Notes under the pieces: generated by a model
Databases searched by the model: none
Told to the model about the DNA's origin: nothing
Seen by the model: the letters and a program-made list of their open reading frames with translations, nothing else
Part shown: positions 22,956-31,125 of the stretch, piece by piece
Position numbering within the stretch: the first letter of the stretch is position 1
How the letters are laid out: every line of letters begins with the position of its first letter
NCBI GenBank assembly: GCA_024231975.1
Contig: JAAEQB010000058.1
Span: forward strand, 62,001-126,000
Reading direction: 5' to 3'
DNA length: 64,000 bases
Source: Allobosea sp.
Lineage (GTDB): Bacteria > Pseudomonadota > Alphaproteobacteria > Rhizobiales > Beijerinckiaceae
Program-made: the position numbers and the translations under genes

Positions 22956-23344
22956 CGGTGCTGCCGCCGCCCACGGACGAGATCGCGCGCCTGGTCGAGC
23001 TGATCGGTCCGGAGGCGGCGCTGCGCCTGGTCGAGGCACGCGGCGGCGCCCGGGTCTATGTCTGCGATCCGGCCGCCGGCGGCGCCATCGTCGACATCAT
23101 CGGGGTTGACGCGACGGCCGCATTGCATGCCAGATACGGCGCCGACACGATCAAGGTGCCGATCGCGCGGCCCTGGCGGGTGCTCTGCTACCTCGCCATG
23201 GGCTTGTCGCAGGAGGCCGCGGCGCTCAAGGCCGGCTGCAGCCGCAATTCGGTGCAGCGCGCGCTGGATAAATTCGGCCATCCGGATGGCCGCGGCGGCC
23301 GCCCGACTTCTTCCCAGCTCGACATGTTCGACAAGGCCAGCTGA
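22952..23344 (+). CDS. Mor/C-like late transcription activator
   Basis: 130 residues. 'LVELIGPEAALRLVEARGGA' and RVYVCDP correspond to the Mor dimerisation region (LGGGQVYIP in Mu). A C-terminal HTH follows (LAMGLSQEAAALKAGCSRNS ... VQRALDKFG, about 81-108). Mor starts Mu middle transcription and C starts late transcription; here only this one family member was found, so it may do both. It lies at the end of the early operon, directly before a repeated dyad element. Confidence 0.8.
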   Translation: MTVLPPPTDEIARLVELIGPEAALRLVEARGGARVYVCDPAAGGAIVDIIGVDATAALHARYGADTIKVPIARPWRVLCYLAMGLSQEAAALKAGCSRNSVQRALDKFGHPDGRGGRPTSSQLDMFDKAS

Positions 23345-23366
23345 CGGCCCCGCGCGGGGCCGTGTC
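23345..23366 (+). promoter_or_regulatory. Late dyad element A, before the lysis block
   Basis: An 18-base perfect palindrome CGGCCCCGC-GCGGGGCCG followed by TGTC, beginning just after the Mor-like stop codon. Near-identical elements lie at 31071 and 43513. A and B also share TTCGGCG at the same distance downstream. It could be an activator-dependent late promoter, a terminator for the early operon, or both. Confidence 0.6.
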
Positions 23367-23422
23367 TCGTCTCCGGCCCGGCGCGCATCTTCGGCGCACG
23401 TTCCCGCGCCGGAGACCAGTCG

Positions 23423-23776
23423 ATGCGCCGTTGCCTGCTCGCTTGGCTATGCCTGTTGCTCGCCGTGGCCTGCGCCGCCTGGGCCGGCGCGGCGAGCGCC
23501 CATCAGGCCATGTCCGGCTGGGCCTACCCCTACACCTGCTGCTCCGATCGCGACTGCGCCGAGATCTCGCCCGACACCGTCCGCGAGGGGGCGGGCGGCT
23601 ATCAGGTGACGATCCAGCCGGGCGGCCACCCGATGTGGCCGAAGGTCCGCGCCGATCCGCTCGTGATCGCGATCCCCTATCGCGAGAGCAAGGCCTCGCC
23701 CGACGGCCGCTTCCACCTCTGCATCGACGGCTCCGGCAAGCTGCTCTGCTTCTTCGCGGCGATCGGAGGTTCCTGA
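23423..23776 (+). CDS. Exported cysteine-containing protein ahead of the lysis genes
   Basis: 117 residues. A signal peptide (CLLAWLCLLLAVACAAWAGA ... ASA) precedes a mature part with CCSDRDC and two further cysteines (FHLCIDG; LLCFF), so disulphides are likely. Such proteins are common in alphaproteobacterial prophages near lysis genes, without known function. It starts the late block and overlaps the holin start by one base. Confidence 0.75.
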   Translation: MRRCLLAWLCLLLAVACAAWAGAASAHQAMSGWAYPYTCCSDRDCAEISPDTVREGAGGYQVTIQPGGHPMWPKVRADPLVIAIPYRESKASPDGRFHLCIDGSGKLLCFFAAIGGS

Positions 23777-24012
23777 TGCGCTTCAAGCTCGTTTGGAACT
23801 GGCGCCAGATCCTGCGCTACGCTTGGTCGATCCGGCTGCTCATCGTCGCCGGCCTGCTCTCGGGCGCGGAGGTCGCGCTGCCGCTGCTGCAGTCCGTCCT
23901 GCCGGTGCCTCCCGGCATCTTCGCGGCCCTGTCCTTCATCGCGACGGCTGGGGCCTTCGTCTCGCGCCTGATCGCGCAGGAGACCGTCTCCGGCGCCGGA
24001 GCGCAGCAATGA
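23776..24012 (+). CDS. Holin-like membrane protein
   Basis: 78 residues with two likely spans (LLIVAGLLSGAEVALPLLQ, about 21-39; FAALSFIATAGAFVSRLI, about 50-67) and a basic N-terminus. It directly precedes the endolysin with a 4-base overlap. Size, membrane pattern and place fit a class II-like holin that opens the inner membrane for lysis. The call rests on context. Confidence 0.75.
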   Translation: MRFKLVWNWRQILRYAWSIRLLIVAGLLSGAEVALPLLQSVLPVPPGIFAALSFIATAGAFVSRLIAQETVSGAGAQQ

Positions 24013-24488
24013 CCTCGGTGGTGTCCCTGCGCCCGCGCACCCGCCTGCAGAAGGGCACTGTCGCGGCCGCGCTCGCCGTCTCGATCGTTGGTGGCTTCGA
24101 GGGCCTGCGCCTCAACGCCTATCGCGACGTCGTCGGCGTGGCGACGGTCTGCTACGGCGAGACCCGCGGCGTGAAGCTCGGCGATCGGCACAGCAAGGCC
24201 GAGTGCGACGCCATGCTCCTGAAGGGGTTGCAGGAGTTCGAGCAGGGCGTGCTCGCCTGCACCGTCGTGCCGATGCCGGAAAAGCGCCAGGTCGCGATCG
24301 TCTCCTTCGCCTACAATGTCGGCACCGGCGCCTATTGCAAGTCGAGCGTGGCGCGCCTGCTCAATGCCGGCCAGCCAGCGGCCGCCTGCGACGCCCTCCT
24401 GAAATGGAACAAGGCCGGCGGCATCGTCTTTCCGGGCCTGACCCGGCGGCGCCAGGCCGAGCGCGCCCTCTGCCGCGAGGGCCTCTGA
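24009..24488 (+). CDS. Endolysin, GH24 lysozyme (R21/T4 type)
   Basis: 159 residues. The catalytic E-x8-D-x5-T pattern is Glu31 (GGFEGLRL), Asp40 (AYRDVVG) and Thr46 (ATVCYGET). The N-terminal about 30 residues include a weakly hydrophobic stretch (GTVAAALAVSIVGGF), suggesting a signal-arrest-release domain that exports the enzyme and holds it at the membrane. Cysteines in CYGET and ACTVV may act in its activation. It cuts the glycan strands of peptidoglycan. Confidence 0.92.
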   Translation: MTSVVSLRPRTRLQKGTVAAALAVSIVGGFEGLRLNAYRDVVGVATVCYGETRGVKLGDRHSKAECDAMLLKGLQEFEQGVLACTVVPMPEKRQVAIVSFAYNVGTGAYCKSSVARLLNAGQPAAACDALLKWNKAGGIVFPGLTRRRQAERALCREGL

Positions 24489-24877
24489 TGCTGGCCTGGC
24501 TTGCCGCCCGCACCGGCCTCGACCGTTTCGTCGTTCTCGGCCTTCTGACCGGGCTGCTCTTCGCGTTCGCCGGCCTTGGCTTCTGGCGCGGCATGGTCGC
24601 GATCGAGCGGCTGCAGGAACGGGCCGCCCAGGCGGCGCGGGCGGAGCGCGACGCCCATTGGCGCGCCGAGATCGCGACAGCCAACGCCCAGGCCGAACGG
24701 GCCAGGGCCGACCAGGCGCAGGTCGTGGCCGCGATCGAGGCCAGGGCGGCGGGCGACGCGGCCCGCCTTCAAACCGAGTTGAACGAGATGGAGAAGGCCA
24801 ATGCGGCCCTTGCTGGTGGTGACCGTTGCGGGCTGGAGCGCGATCGCGTCCGCCTGCTCGACGGCGCCAAGCCCTGA
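24488..24877 (+). CDS. Inner-membrane spanin (Rz-like)
   Basis: 129 residues: one N-terminal membrane span (FVVLGLLTGLLFAFAGLGFW, about 14-33) then a long periplasmic coiled coil (IERLQERAAQAARAERDAHW ...). This is the form of the Rz i-spanin, which with Rz1 fuses inner and outer membranes in lysis. It begins in the endolysin stop (TGATG) and contains the start of the next gene in another frame. Confidence 0.85.
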   Translation: MLAWLAARTGLDRFVVLGLLTGLLFAFAGLGFWRGMVAIERLQERAAQAARAERDAHWRAEIATANAQAERARADQAQVVAAIEARAAGDAARLQTELNEMEKANAALAGGDRCGLERDRVRLLDGAKP

Positions 24878-25079
24878 ACCGGTGGTGAAGCTGCAGATCG
24901 TGCGGCCGCAGCTGCCGTCGGCGGCGCGCCAGCCCTGCGCCGCGCCGGTCGCGCTGCCCGATCGGAATCTCGCCGCAGCCGAGGTGACATCGGCATGGGC
25001 GCGCGATCGCGCCGCGTTGCGTCTTTGCGAATCCAGGCGCGCGGCCGCTGTCGCCGCTGTCGATGGAGCGGATCGGTGA
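24801..25079 (+). CDS. Outer-membrane spanin lipoprotein (Rz1-like), nested
   Basis: 92 residues. A lipoprotein signal ends in IASAC, giving a lipidated cysteine at about residue 19, followed by a proline-rich stretch (STAPSPEPVVKLQIVRPQLP). It starts inside the Rz-like gene in another frame and runs past its end, the standard overlapping Rz/Rz1 layout. Its partner is the upstream i-spanin. Confidence 0.85.
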   Translation: MRPLLVVTVAGWSAIASACSTAPSPEPVVKLQIVRPQLPSAARQPCAAPVALPDRNLAAAEVTSAWARDRAALRLCESRRAAAVAAVDGADR

Positions 25080-25489
25080 ACGGCTTCGACTGGGCGAGCA
25101 TGCTCGCCATCGCCAAGGACATTTGGTGGATCGCGAGCGTGCCGCTCGTCGCCGCAGCCGGCATCGGCATGTTCTATCTGCGCAGCCAGTTCCCGACGAA
25201 GCTGCAGCACGATCAGCAGACGGCAACGCTGCAGAGCTCGATCGCCGACCTTTCCGAGCGCGTCGCCGCCAATGAGCGCCAGATCGAGGCGCGCGTCGTC
25301 AAGATCGAGAGCGATCTGCGCCAGTTGCCGAACCGGGCCGAGGTTGCCGGGCTCGGAGACCGCATCGGCCGCGTCGAGAAAGAGGTGGCGACCTCCGTCG
25401 AGGCCATGCGTGGTGTCGAAAAGACCGTCGCGAAGATCGACACCACGCTCGGCCTCATCCTGAAGCACATGCTGGAGAAGAGCGCATGA
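25076..25489 (+). CDS. DUF2730 protein (Mu gp25-like)
   Basis: 137 residues from a GTG. One membrane span (DIWWIASVPLVAAAGIGMFY, about 15-34) is followed by a long coiled coil (TATLQSSIADLSERVAANER ... VEKEVATSVEAMRGVEKTVA). DUF2730 proteins occupy this place in Mu relatives, between lysis and terminase genes; their role is unknown. The start overlaps the o-spanin stop. Confidence 0.85.
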   Translation: MNGFDWASMLAIAKDIWWIASVPLVAAAGIGMFYLRSQFPTKLQHDQQTATLQSSIADLSERVAANERQIEARVVKIESDLRQLPNRAEVAGLGDRIGRVEKEVATSVEAMRGVEKTVAKIDTTLGLILKHMLEKSA

Positions 25490-25794
25490 CCTCGCTCGCC
25501 GAGACCTTCGCAAAGGATCGCCGGCTGGTGATCCTGCGCCTGCTGGCCGAACAGGACCAGCATTCGCTGTCCTCGTCGATGTTGACCAAGGCGGTGCAGC
25601 AGCTGCGCCATTCGGTCTACGACGACACGATCGCCGCCGACCTGGTCTTGCTCGAGCAGCACGGCCTCATCGTCCGCGACGAGGAGCGCCACGGCGCCAA
25701 GACCCTCATCTTCGCGACGCTCACCAAGCTCGGCCGCGATGTCGCCCAGGGCCGCCCGCATCCGCTCGTCGACCAGCCCTCACCGAAGTTCTGA
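25486..25794 (+). CDS. Mu gp26-like small HTH protein
   Basis: 102 residues. 'RLVILRLLAEQDQHSLSSSM' followed by 'LTKAVQQLRHSVYDDTIAAD' and LVLLEQHGLIVRDEE reads as a winged helix of the Mu gp26 type. The position, between DUF2730 and the small terminase, agrees. Function is not established. Confidence 0.8.
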   Translation: MTSLAETFAKDRRLVILRLLAEQDQHSLSSSMLTKAVQQLRHSVYDDTIAADLVLLEQHGLIVRDEERHGAKTLIFATLTKLGRDVAQGRPHPLVDQPSPKF

Positions 25795-25796
25795 TC

Positions 25797-26363
25797 ATGG
25801 CGAAGCGCCCGAGCTCGATCGACCGGATGGACGCAGGTGTCCGCGACTGGATCGGCCGCCTGCGCGACCAGGGCCGCACGCTCGACGAGATCATCGCCAA
25901 GCTGCGCGAGCTCGACGTCGCGGCGCTGCCCTCGCGCTCGGCCCTGCATCGCCATCTGCAGAAGGCCGATGCCGTCGCCGAGCGGCTGCGGAAGTCGCGC
26001 GCCGTCGCCGATGTGATCGTGCGCCGCCTCGGCGAGGCCGAGCCCGACAAGACGACGCGGCTCAATCTCGAGCTCATGCACCAGGCCGTGTTCGACATGA
26101 TGTCGGGCGTCGGCGAGGACGGTGAGCCCGTCACGCTCGAGCCGATGCAGGTCATGCTGATGGCGAAGGCCCTCGACCATCTCGGCAAGGCGGCGAAGGA
26201 CGATGTCGCCCGCACCGTCGCGATCGAGAAGCGCGCCGCCGAGAAGGCGCGGGCACAAGCCGTCACGGCGATGACGGCCGTCGCCAAGAAGGCCGGGCTC
26301 TCGGCCGAGCGCGTCGAAGAGCTGCGCGACGAGTTCCTCAACCTGGCGGACAAGCCCCGATGA
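25797..26363 (+). CDS. Terminase small subunit, DUF3486 (Mu gp27-like)
   Basis: 188 residues. 'KRPSSIDRMDAGVRDWIGRL' and 'TLDEIIAKLRELDVAALPSR' are the DUF3486 opening, followed by SALHRHLQKADAVAERL (HTH) and a helical middle (LMAKALDHLGKAAKDDVART). It recognises the phage end for headful packaging of prophage plus flanking host DNA. Its stop overlaps the large subunit start. Confidence 0.88.
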   Translation: MAKRPSSIDRMDAGVRDWIGRLRDQGRTLDEIIAKLRELDVAALPSRSALHRHLQKADAVAERLRKSRAVADVIVRRLGEAEPDKTTRLNLELMHQAVFDMMSGVGEDGEPVTLEPMQVMLMAKALDHLGKAAKDDVARTVAIEKRAAEKARAQAVTAMTAVAKKAGLSAERVEELRDEFLNLADKPR

Positions 26364-28036
26364 GCGCGGCCGTCCAGGACGAGTTCAAGATCGGCCGGGC
26401 GATCTCGGCCGAGGAGTGGAAGGGGCTGCGCGAGCAGTCGCTCTACGGCCTGCCGCCCGAGCTGCAGGAGCTGCCTCGTTCCGAGATCCTGCTCGGCTAC
26501 CAGAAGCGCTCGATCAAGGCCCGCCTCCTGCACGAGGTCACCTTCATCGAGAAGAGCCGGCGCACCGGCCTGACCTGGGCCTTCGCTGCCGATGCGGTGT
26601 TGGTCTCGGCCGCCGAGCGCTCCGCCGCCGGCATGGACACCTTCTACATCGGCTACAATCTCGAAATGGCGCGCGAGTTCATCGACGTCTGCGCCATGTG
26701 GGCCAAGCTCTTCGCCAAGGCGGCGCTCGATTCCGGCGAGTTCGTCTTCGAAGATCTCGACCCGGCCACCGGCGAGACCCGCCAGGTCAAGGCCTTCCGC
26801 ATCCGTTTCGCTTCCGGCTTCGAGATCGTCGCGCTGCCGTCCCGGCCGCGCTCGCTGCGCGGCAAGCAGGGCTATGTCATCGTCGACGAGGCCGCCTTCC
26901 ATGACGATCTCGCCGAGCTGCTGAAGGCGGCGATGGCGCTGCTCATCTGGGGCGGCATGGTCGTGGTGATCTCCACCCATAACGGCGAGGCCAACCCGTT
27001 CAACCAGTACGTCAAGGACATCCGTGCCGGCCGCTACGACTACGGCCTGGTTCGGATCGACTTCGACGACGCGTTGCGCGAAGGGCTTTTCCAGCGCATC
27101 TGCCAGCGCAAGGGCGAGGCCTGGACGGCCGAGGGCGAAGCGGACTGGCGCGCCAAGATCATTGCGCACTATGGCGACGGCGCCGACGAGGAACTGTTCT
27201 GCATCCCCTCGGAAGGCTCTGGCGTCTGGATCCTGCCCGCTGTCGTCGAGGCCAATATGAAGCCCGACGCAGAGGTGCTGCGCTGGGAGATGCCGAGCGC
27301 CTTCGCCGCCCAGCCGGCCCATCTGCGCCGCTCGGCCGCCGAGGCTTGGCTTAAAGCGGTTGTCGAGCCGCATCTGCATCGCATCCTGCCGGATGCGCCG
27401 AGCTTCTACGGCATGGACTTCGGGCGCATCGCCGACGCCACCGACATCTGGCCGATCCAGATGGCAGCGGGCATGCACCGGCACTGCCCCTTCGTGATCG
27501 AGCTTCGGAACATCCCGTTCGACGAGCAGGAGTTCGTGCTCTGGTGGCTGATCGAGCGCCTGCCGCGCTTCGGCGGCGGAGCCATGGACGCTGGCGGCAA
27601 CGGCGCGGCGATCGCCGAGCGCACCGCCCAGCGCTACGGCATGGAGCGCATCGCCCAGGTCAAGTTCTCGGTCGACTGGTATCGGGAGAACATGCCGAAG
27701 CTGAAGGCGACGCTTGAAGCGACCGGCATGGACATCCCGCAGGACGTCGAGGTCGGCAACGACTTCCGGGTGATCAAGATGATCGACGGCGTCGCCCGCG
27801 TGCCGAAGGTGCGAACCACTGAGAAGGGCGAGGGCGCGGCCGAGGGCAAGAAGCGCAAGCGCCATGGCGACGCCGCTATCGCCGCTGCCCTGGCGCACTT
27901 CGCTTCGCTGATGCCGATCGTCGCCTACAGCTACACGCCGGTCACCGCGGCCGGTCTGGCCGGGAGCGGCCTCGGCAGTCCCTTCGCCGATCAGTCCTTC
28001 GGCAACCTGATCCCCTCGCTCCGTGGAGGCCTGTGA
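26360..28036 (+). CDS. Terminase large subunit (Mu gp28-like)
   Basis: 558 residues. The ATPase N-terminus has a Mu-type Walker A (IEKSRRTGLTWAFA, about 63-76) and Walker B (YVIVDEAAFHDD), then a coupling motif (VVVISTHNGEANPF). The nuclease half begins near 'YGMDFGRIADATDIWPIQ' and includes MDAGGNGAAIAERTAQ. It drives DNA into the head. Overlaps the portal start by 1-4 bases. Confidence 0.93.
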   Translation: MSAAVQDEFKIGRAISAEEWKGLREQSLYGLPPELQELPRSEILLGYQKRSIKARLLHEVTFIEKSRRTGLTWAFAADAVLVSAAERSAAGMDTFYIGYNLEMAREFIDVCAMWAKLFAKAALDSGEFVFEDLDPATGETRQVKAFRIRFASGFEIVALPSRPRSLRGKQGYVIVDEAAFHDDLAELLKAAMALLIWGGMVVVISTHNGEANPFNQYVKDIRAGRYDYGLVRIDFDDALREGLFQRICQRKGEAWTAEGEADWRAKIIAHYGDGADEELFCIPSEGSGVWILPAVVEANMKPDAEVLRWEMPSAFAAQPAHLRRSAAEAWLKAVVEPHLHRILPDAPSFYGMDFGRIADATDIWPIQMAAGMHRHCPFVIELRNIPFDEQEFVLWWLIERLPRFGGGAMDAGGNGAAIAERTAQRYGMERIAQVKFSVDWYRENMPKLKATLEATGMDIPQDVEVGNDFRVIKMIDGVARVPKVRTTEKGEGAAEGKKRKRHGDAAIAAALAHFASLMPIVAYSYTPVTAAGLAGSGLGSPFADQSFGNLIPSLRGGL

Positions 28037-29643
28037 TGCCGCGCCTTTCCCGCGTCCTCGGCCCGGATGGCGAGCGTGTCGACCTGGACGTGCTGTTCGG
28101 CGAACCACAGGCAGAGCCGCAGCTCTACGGTTACCGCCAAGCGACGTCCGCCCAGCATGTCGACGGACTGACGCCCTGGCGCTTGGCGATGATCCATCGC
28201 GCGGCCGCCACCGGAGATCCGCAAGCCTGGCTCGAGCTCGCCGAGGACATCGAGGAGCGCGACCCGCATTACCTCTCGGTTCTCGGCACCCGGAAGCGCC
28301 AGGTCTGCCAGCTGCCCATGACCGTCGAGGCAGCCAGCGACGCCCCCGAGCACGTCAAGCATGCCGACTTCGTGCGGGAATGGCTGAAGGAGGGCGTGCT
28401 CGACGACATACTGTTCGACGCGCTCGACGCGATCGGCAAAGGCTTCTCCGTTCTGGAGATCGAATGGGATGCCTCACCAAAGCGCATCCAGCCGGCGTTC
28501 TTCAAGCACCGACCCGCTCGCTGGTTCAATTTCGACCGAACCGACGGCGAGACCGTGCTGCTGCGCGAAGGGGCCACCGGCCAGCCGCTGTCGCCGCACA
28601 AGTTCGTCGTCCATCGCCACAAGGCGAAGAGCGGTCTGACCGTTCGCTCCGGCCTGGCCCGCGTCGCCAGCTGGGCCTGGATGATGAAGGCCTTCACGAC
28701 GAAAGACTGGCAGGTCTTCGTCCAGAACTACGGCGCACCCATTCGCGTCGGCAAATACGATCCAACCGCCAGCGATGCCGACAAGGCTGTGCTCGCTCAC
28801 GCCGTCTTCAACATCGCCGGCGACGCGGCCGCGATCATCCCGAAGGGGATGGAGATCGAGTTCGTCGGGCTGAAGGACACGGCCAAGGGTGCCGAGGCCT
28901 ATGAGCGGCGGTGCGACTGGCTCGATCGCCAGATCTCAAAGCTTGTGCTCGGCCAGACCACGACGACGGACGCTGTCGCCGGCGGCCACGCTGTCAGCCA
29001 GGAGCATCGTCTCGTCCAGGAAGACATCGAGCGGGCTGATGCGCGGGCGCTGTCGACGACGGTCAAGCGCCAGATCATCCGCCAGATGGTCGCCTTCACC
29101 TTCGGCCCGCAGGAGTTCTATCCGGACTTCCGCATCGGCCGGCCCGACGAGGTGCCGCTCGAGCAGGTGATCAATGCTCTCGACAAACTCGGCCCGAAAG
29201 GGCTGACGGTCGAGGTCTCACAGGTGCGCGACCGCTTGGGCTTCACGGAGCCAGCCGCCGGCGCCGAAGTGATCGGCGGCCGCCCGCCCGAACCTGTCAC
29301 GCCACCGCAAGGAATAGTTGCCGACAAGCCGGCAGAGCTCGCCCAGCTGCGCCATCTCGTCAGCCGCCACGCCAGCGCGCCGGAGCCCGAGTTCGTCGAC
29401 AAGCTGACCGAGCGCCTGGCCGAAGACGCGGCCGGCGCCATGGCCGGCCTGACCGGCAAGGTGAAGGAGGCTTTCGATGCAGCGTCGGACCTCGCCGACC
29501 TGGCCGAGCGCCTGGCGCAGCTCGAGCTCCATCCGGAGCAGCTCACCCAGGCGATGGGCCGGGCGATCGCGCTCTCGCATCTCACCGGCCGGGCGGCCCT
29601 GCTCGACGAGATCTCGGGCGAGCATGATGCCGGTCGCGACTGA
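28036..29643 (+). CDS. Portal protein, DUF935 (Mu gp29-like)
   Basis: 535 residues from the ATG; a GTG one codon earlier is also possible. DUF935 features: 'LTPWRLAMIHRAAATGDPQA', 'LELAEDIEERDPHYLSVLGT', 'PHKFVVHRHKAKSGLTVRSG', 'GAPIRVGKYDPTASDADKAV' and 'LVLGQTTTTDAVAGGHAV'. It forms the connector through which DNA enters. A 132-base spacer follows before the F-like gene. Confidence 0.92.
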   Translation: MPRLSRVLGPDGERVDLDVLFGEPQAEPQLYGYRQATSAQHVDGLTPWRLAMIHRAAATGDPQAWLELAEDIEERDPHYLSVLGTRKRQVCQLPMTVEAASDAPEHVKHADFVREWLKEGVLDDILFDALDAIGKGFSVLEIEWDASPKRIQPAFFKHRPARWFNFDRTDGETVLLREGATGQPLSPHKFVVHRHKAKSGLTVRSGLARVASWAWMMKAFTTKDWQVFVQNYGAPIRVGKYDPTASDADKAVLAHAVFNIAGDAAAIIPKGMEIEFVGLKDTAKGAEAYERRCDWLDRQISKLVLGQTTTTDAVAGGHAVSQEHRLVQEDIERADARALSTTVKRQIIRQMVAFTFGPQEFYPDFRIGRPDEVPLEQVINALDKLGPKGLTVEVSQVRDRLGFTEPAAGAEVIGGRPPEPVTPPQGIVADKPAELAQLRHLVSRHASAPEPEFVDKLTERLAEDAAGAMAGLTGKVKEAFDAASDLADLAERLAQLELHPEQLTQAMGRAIALSHLTGRAALLDEISGEHDAGRD

Positions 29644-29689
29644 CGCCTTGACCCGCCACTCCGGAAGGCACGCCAGCGGGCCACAGGTG

Positions 29690-29710
29690 CTTCAATTTCT
29701 GTTTGAAGGA
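29690..29710 (+). repeat. Leader repeat 1 (CTTCAA ... TTTGAAGGA)
   Basis: CTTCAA, a short spacer, then TTTGAAGGA, able to form a small hairpin ending in a purine-rich stretch. Related copies lie at 33688 and 37128, each in the leader of a structural gene. The rest of the 132-base spacer shows nothing else. Confidence 0.4.
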
Positions 29711-29775
29711 ATTCCGCCGAGCATCGGGGCCGGAACCGGCCGCGGCCGCCAGCGGGCTTCCTACGGGCTCGCGCC

Positions 29776-30495
29776 ATGACCACCGCAACGGGCGCCCTCG
29801 GCCTGCCGTTCGAGGAGGCGATCGCCTTCTTCCGCGACAAGCTGAACCTGACCTCGACCGGCTGGACCGATGTCTGGCAGAAAGCCAACGCCAAGGCCTT
29901 CACCGTCGCCGGTGCGACCACGCAGGCGCTGGTCGAGGACTTCCGCCGCGAGATCGAAAAAGCGCTCGAGGAGGGCACGACGCTGCAGGCGTTCCGTGAG
30001 CGCTTCGACGAGATCGTCAAGCGTCATGGCTGGCAACACACCGGCCGCCCAGGCTGGCGCGCCCGCGTCATCTACGAGACCAATCTCTCCATGGCCTATT
30101 CGGCCGGCCGCTATGTTCAGCAGACCGAGCCGGAGACGCTCGCCGCCTTCCCCTACTGGCAATACGTCCATTCGGGCGCGAGGCATCCGCGCAAGCAGCA
30201 TCTCGCCTGGAACGGCACGGTGCTGCGGGCCGACGATCCGTTCTGGGATTGGGCCTATCCGCCGAACGGCTGGGGCTGCGGCTGCCGGGTCCGTCCGGTC
30301 AGTGAAGCCGGCTTGAAGCGCCAGGGCCGGCACGGCGTCGACCAGGCGCCGGAGCGCCTGCCGATCCGCCAGGTCAATCGGAAGACCGGCGAGGTGCTGA
30401 CGGGCTCGCAGGGCGTCGATATCGGCTTCGACTACAATCCCGGCCAGGTCTGGAAGACCGCGCCGAGCAGCTCGGTCCCGGGACTGGACGATTAG
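29776..30495 (+). CDS. Head morphogenesis protein, Mu gpF-like (short)
   Basis: 239 residues. An N-terminal helical part (FEEAIAFFRDKLNLTSTGWT) is followed by the SPP1 gp7/Mu F core: 'RVIYETNLSMAYSAGRYVQQ', 'YWQYVHSGARHPRKQHLAWN' and 'WDWAYPPNGWGCGCRVRPVS'. This is a minor head protein carried in with the DNA. Mu F is about 430 residues; this version ends soon after the core domain, with no sign of a frameshift. Confidence 0.88.
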   Translation: MTTATGALGLPFEEAIAFFRDKLNLTSTGWTDVWQKANAKAFTVAGATTQALVEDFRREIEKALEEGTTLQAFRERFDEIVKRHGWQHTGRPGWRARVIYETNLSMAYSAGRYVQQTEPETLAAFPYWQYVHSGARHPRKQHLAWNGTVLRADDPFWDWAYPPNGWGCGCRVRPVSEAGLKRQGRHGVDQAPERLPIRQVNRKTGEVLTGSQGVDIGFDYNPGQVWKTAPSSSVPGLDD

Positions 30496-31032
30496 GTGAG
30501 CGGCTTCTCGGTCACCTTCAGGCTCGACTGGAGCGAGGTCAGCTCCGGCTTTCAGCGCCTCGCCTTGGTCATGGCGGACACGACGCCGATCACGCGCGCG
30601 ATCGGCACCGGCCTCGTCACCTCGACGCAGGATCGCTTCGACGACGAGGTCAGCCCGGACGGTGCGGCCTGGGCGCCGCTCAATCCGGTCTATGCCGCCG
30701 GCAAGCGTGGCGCCGGGATCCTGCGCGAGCGGGCGATGCGCGGCGGCCTGCAGGGCTCGATCACCTATCGGGCAGCTCGCTCGGAGGTCGAGGTCGGCAG
30801 CAACAAGATCCACGCCGGCGTCCACCAGCATGGCGCGGTCATCACGCCCAAGGGCGGCGGCCGGCTCGTCTTCCGGCTCGGCAATCGCATCGTTCGTGCC
30901 CGCTCGGTTACGATCCCGGCGCGGCCCTATGTCGGTATCAGCAGCGACGACCGGGTCATGATCCTGGACGTCGTCGAAGGCGGTCTTGCCCGCGCCATCG
31001 GTTCCGGGTCATCATCGGGCCGCCTGCGCTGA
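30496..31032 (+). CDS. Virion morphogenesis protein, Mu gpG-like
   Basis: 178 residues from a GTG placed directly after the F stop. 'IGTGLVTSTQDRFDDEVSPD' and GAAWAPLNPVYAAGKR are the family signature, then 'VHQHGAVITPKGGGRLVFRL' and 'TIPARPYVGISSDDRVMILD'. In Mu, G joins tail and head in morphogenesis. The following 93 bases hold late dyad element B. Confidence 0.9.
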   Translation: MSGFSVTFRLDWSEVSSGFQRLALVMADTTPITRAIGTGLVTSTQDRFDDEVSPDGAAWAPLNPVYAAGKRGAGILRERAMRGGLQGSITYRAARSEVEVGSNKIHAGVHQHGAVITPKGGGRLVFRLGNRIVRARSVTIPARPYVGISSDDRVMILDVVEGGLARAIGSGSSSGRLR

Positions 31033-31070
31033 GCGCTTCGCGCTGACCCCCCACATCGCCATGTAGATCG

Positions 31071-31092
31071 CGGCCCCCCGCGGGGCCGTGTC
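31071..31092 (+). promoter_or_regulatory. Late dyad element B, before protease/scaffold gene
   Basis: CGGCCCC-CCGC-GGGGCCG followed by TGTC, 33 bases before the protease I start. Same element as at 23345 and 43513; the stems are identical and only the four loop bases differ. In Mu a C-dependent late promoter precedes gene I. Confidence 0.6.
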
Positions 31093-31125
31093 GCGCACAA
31101 GCGCCGCCGGCCACATTCGGCGGCG

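Noticed and set aside
23345..23362. Dyad elements as plain rho-independent terminators
   Set aside because: Stems are strong, but none is followed by a T run and their identity and conserved downstream spacing suggest a more specific role; kept as an alternative.
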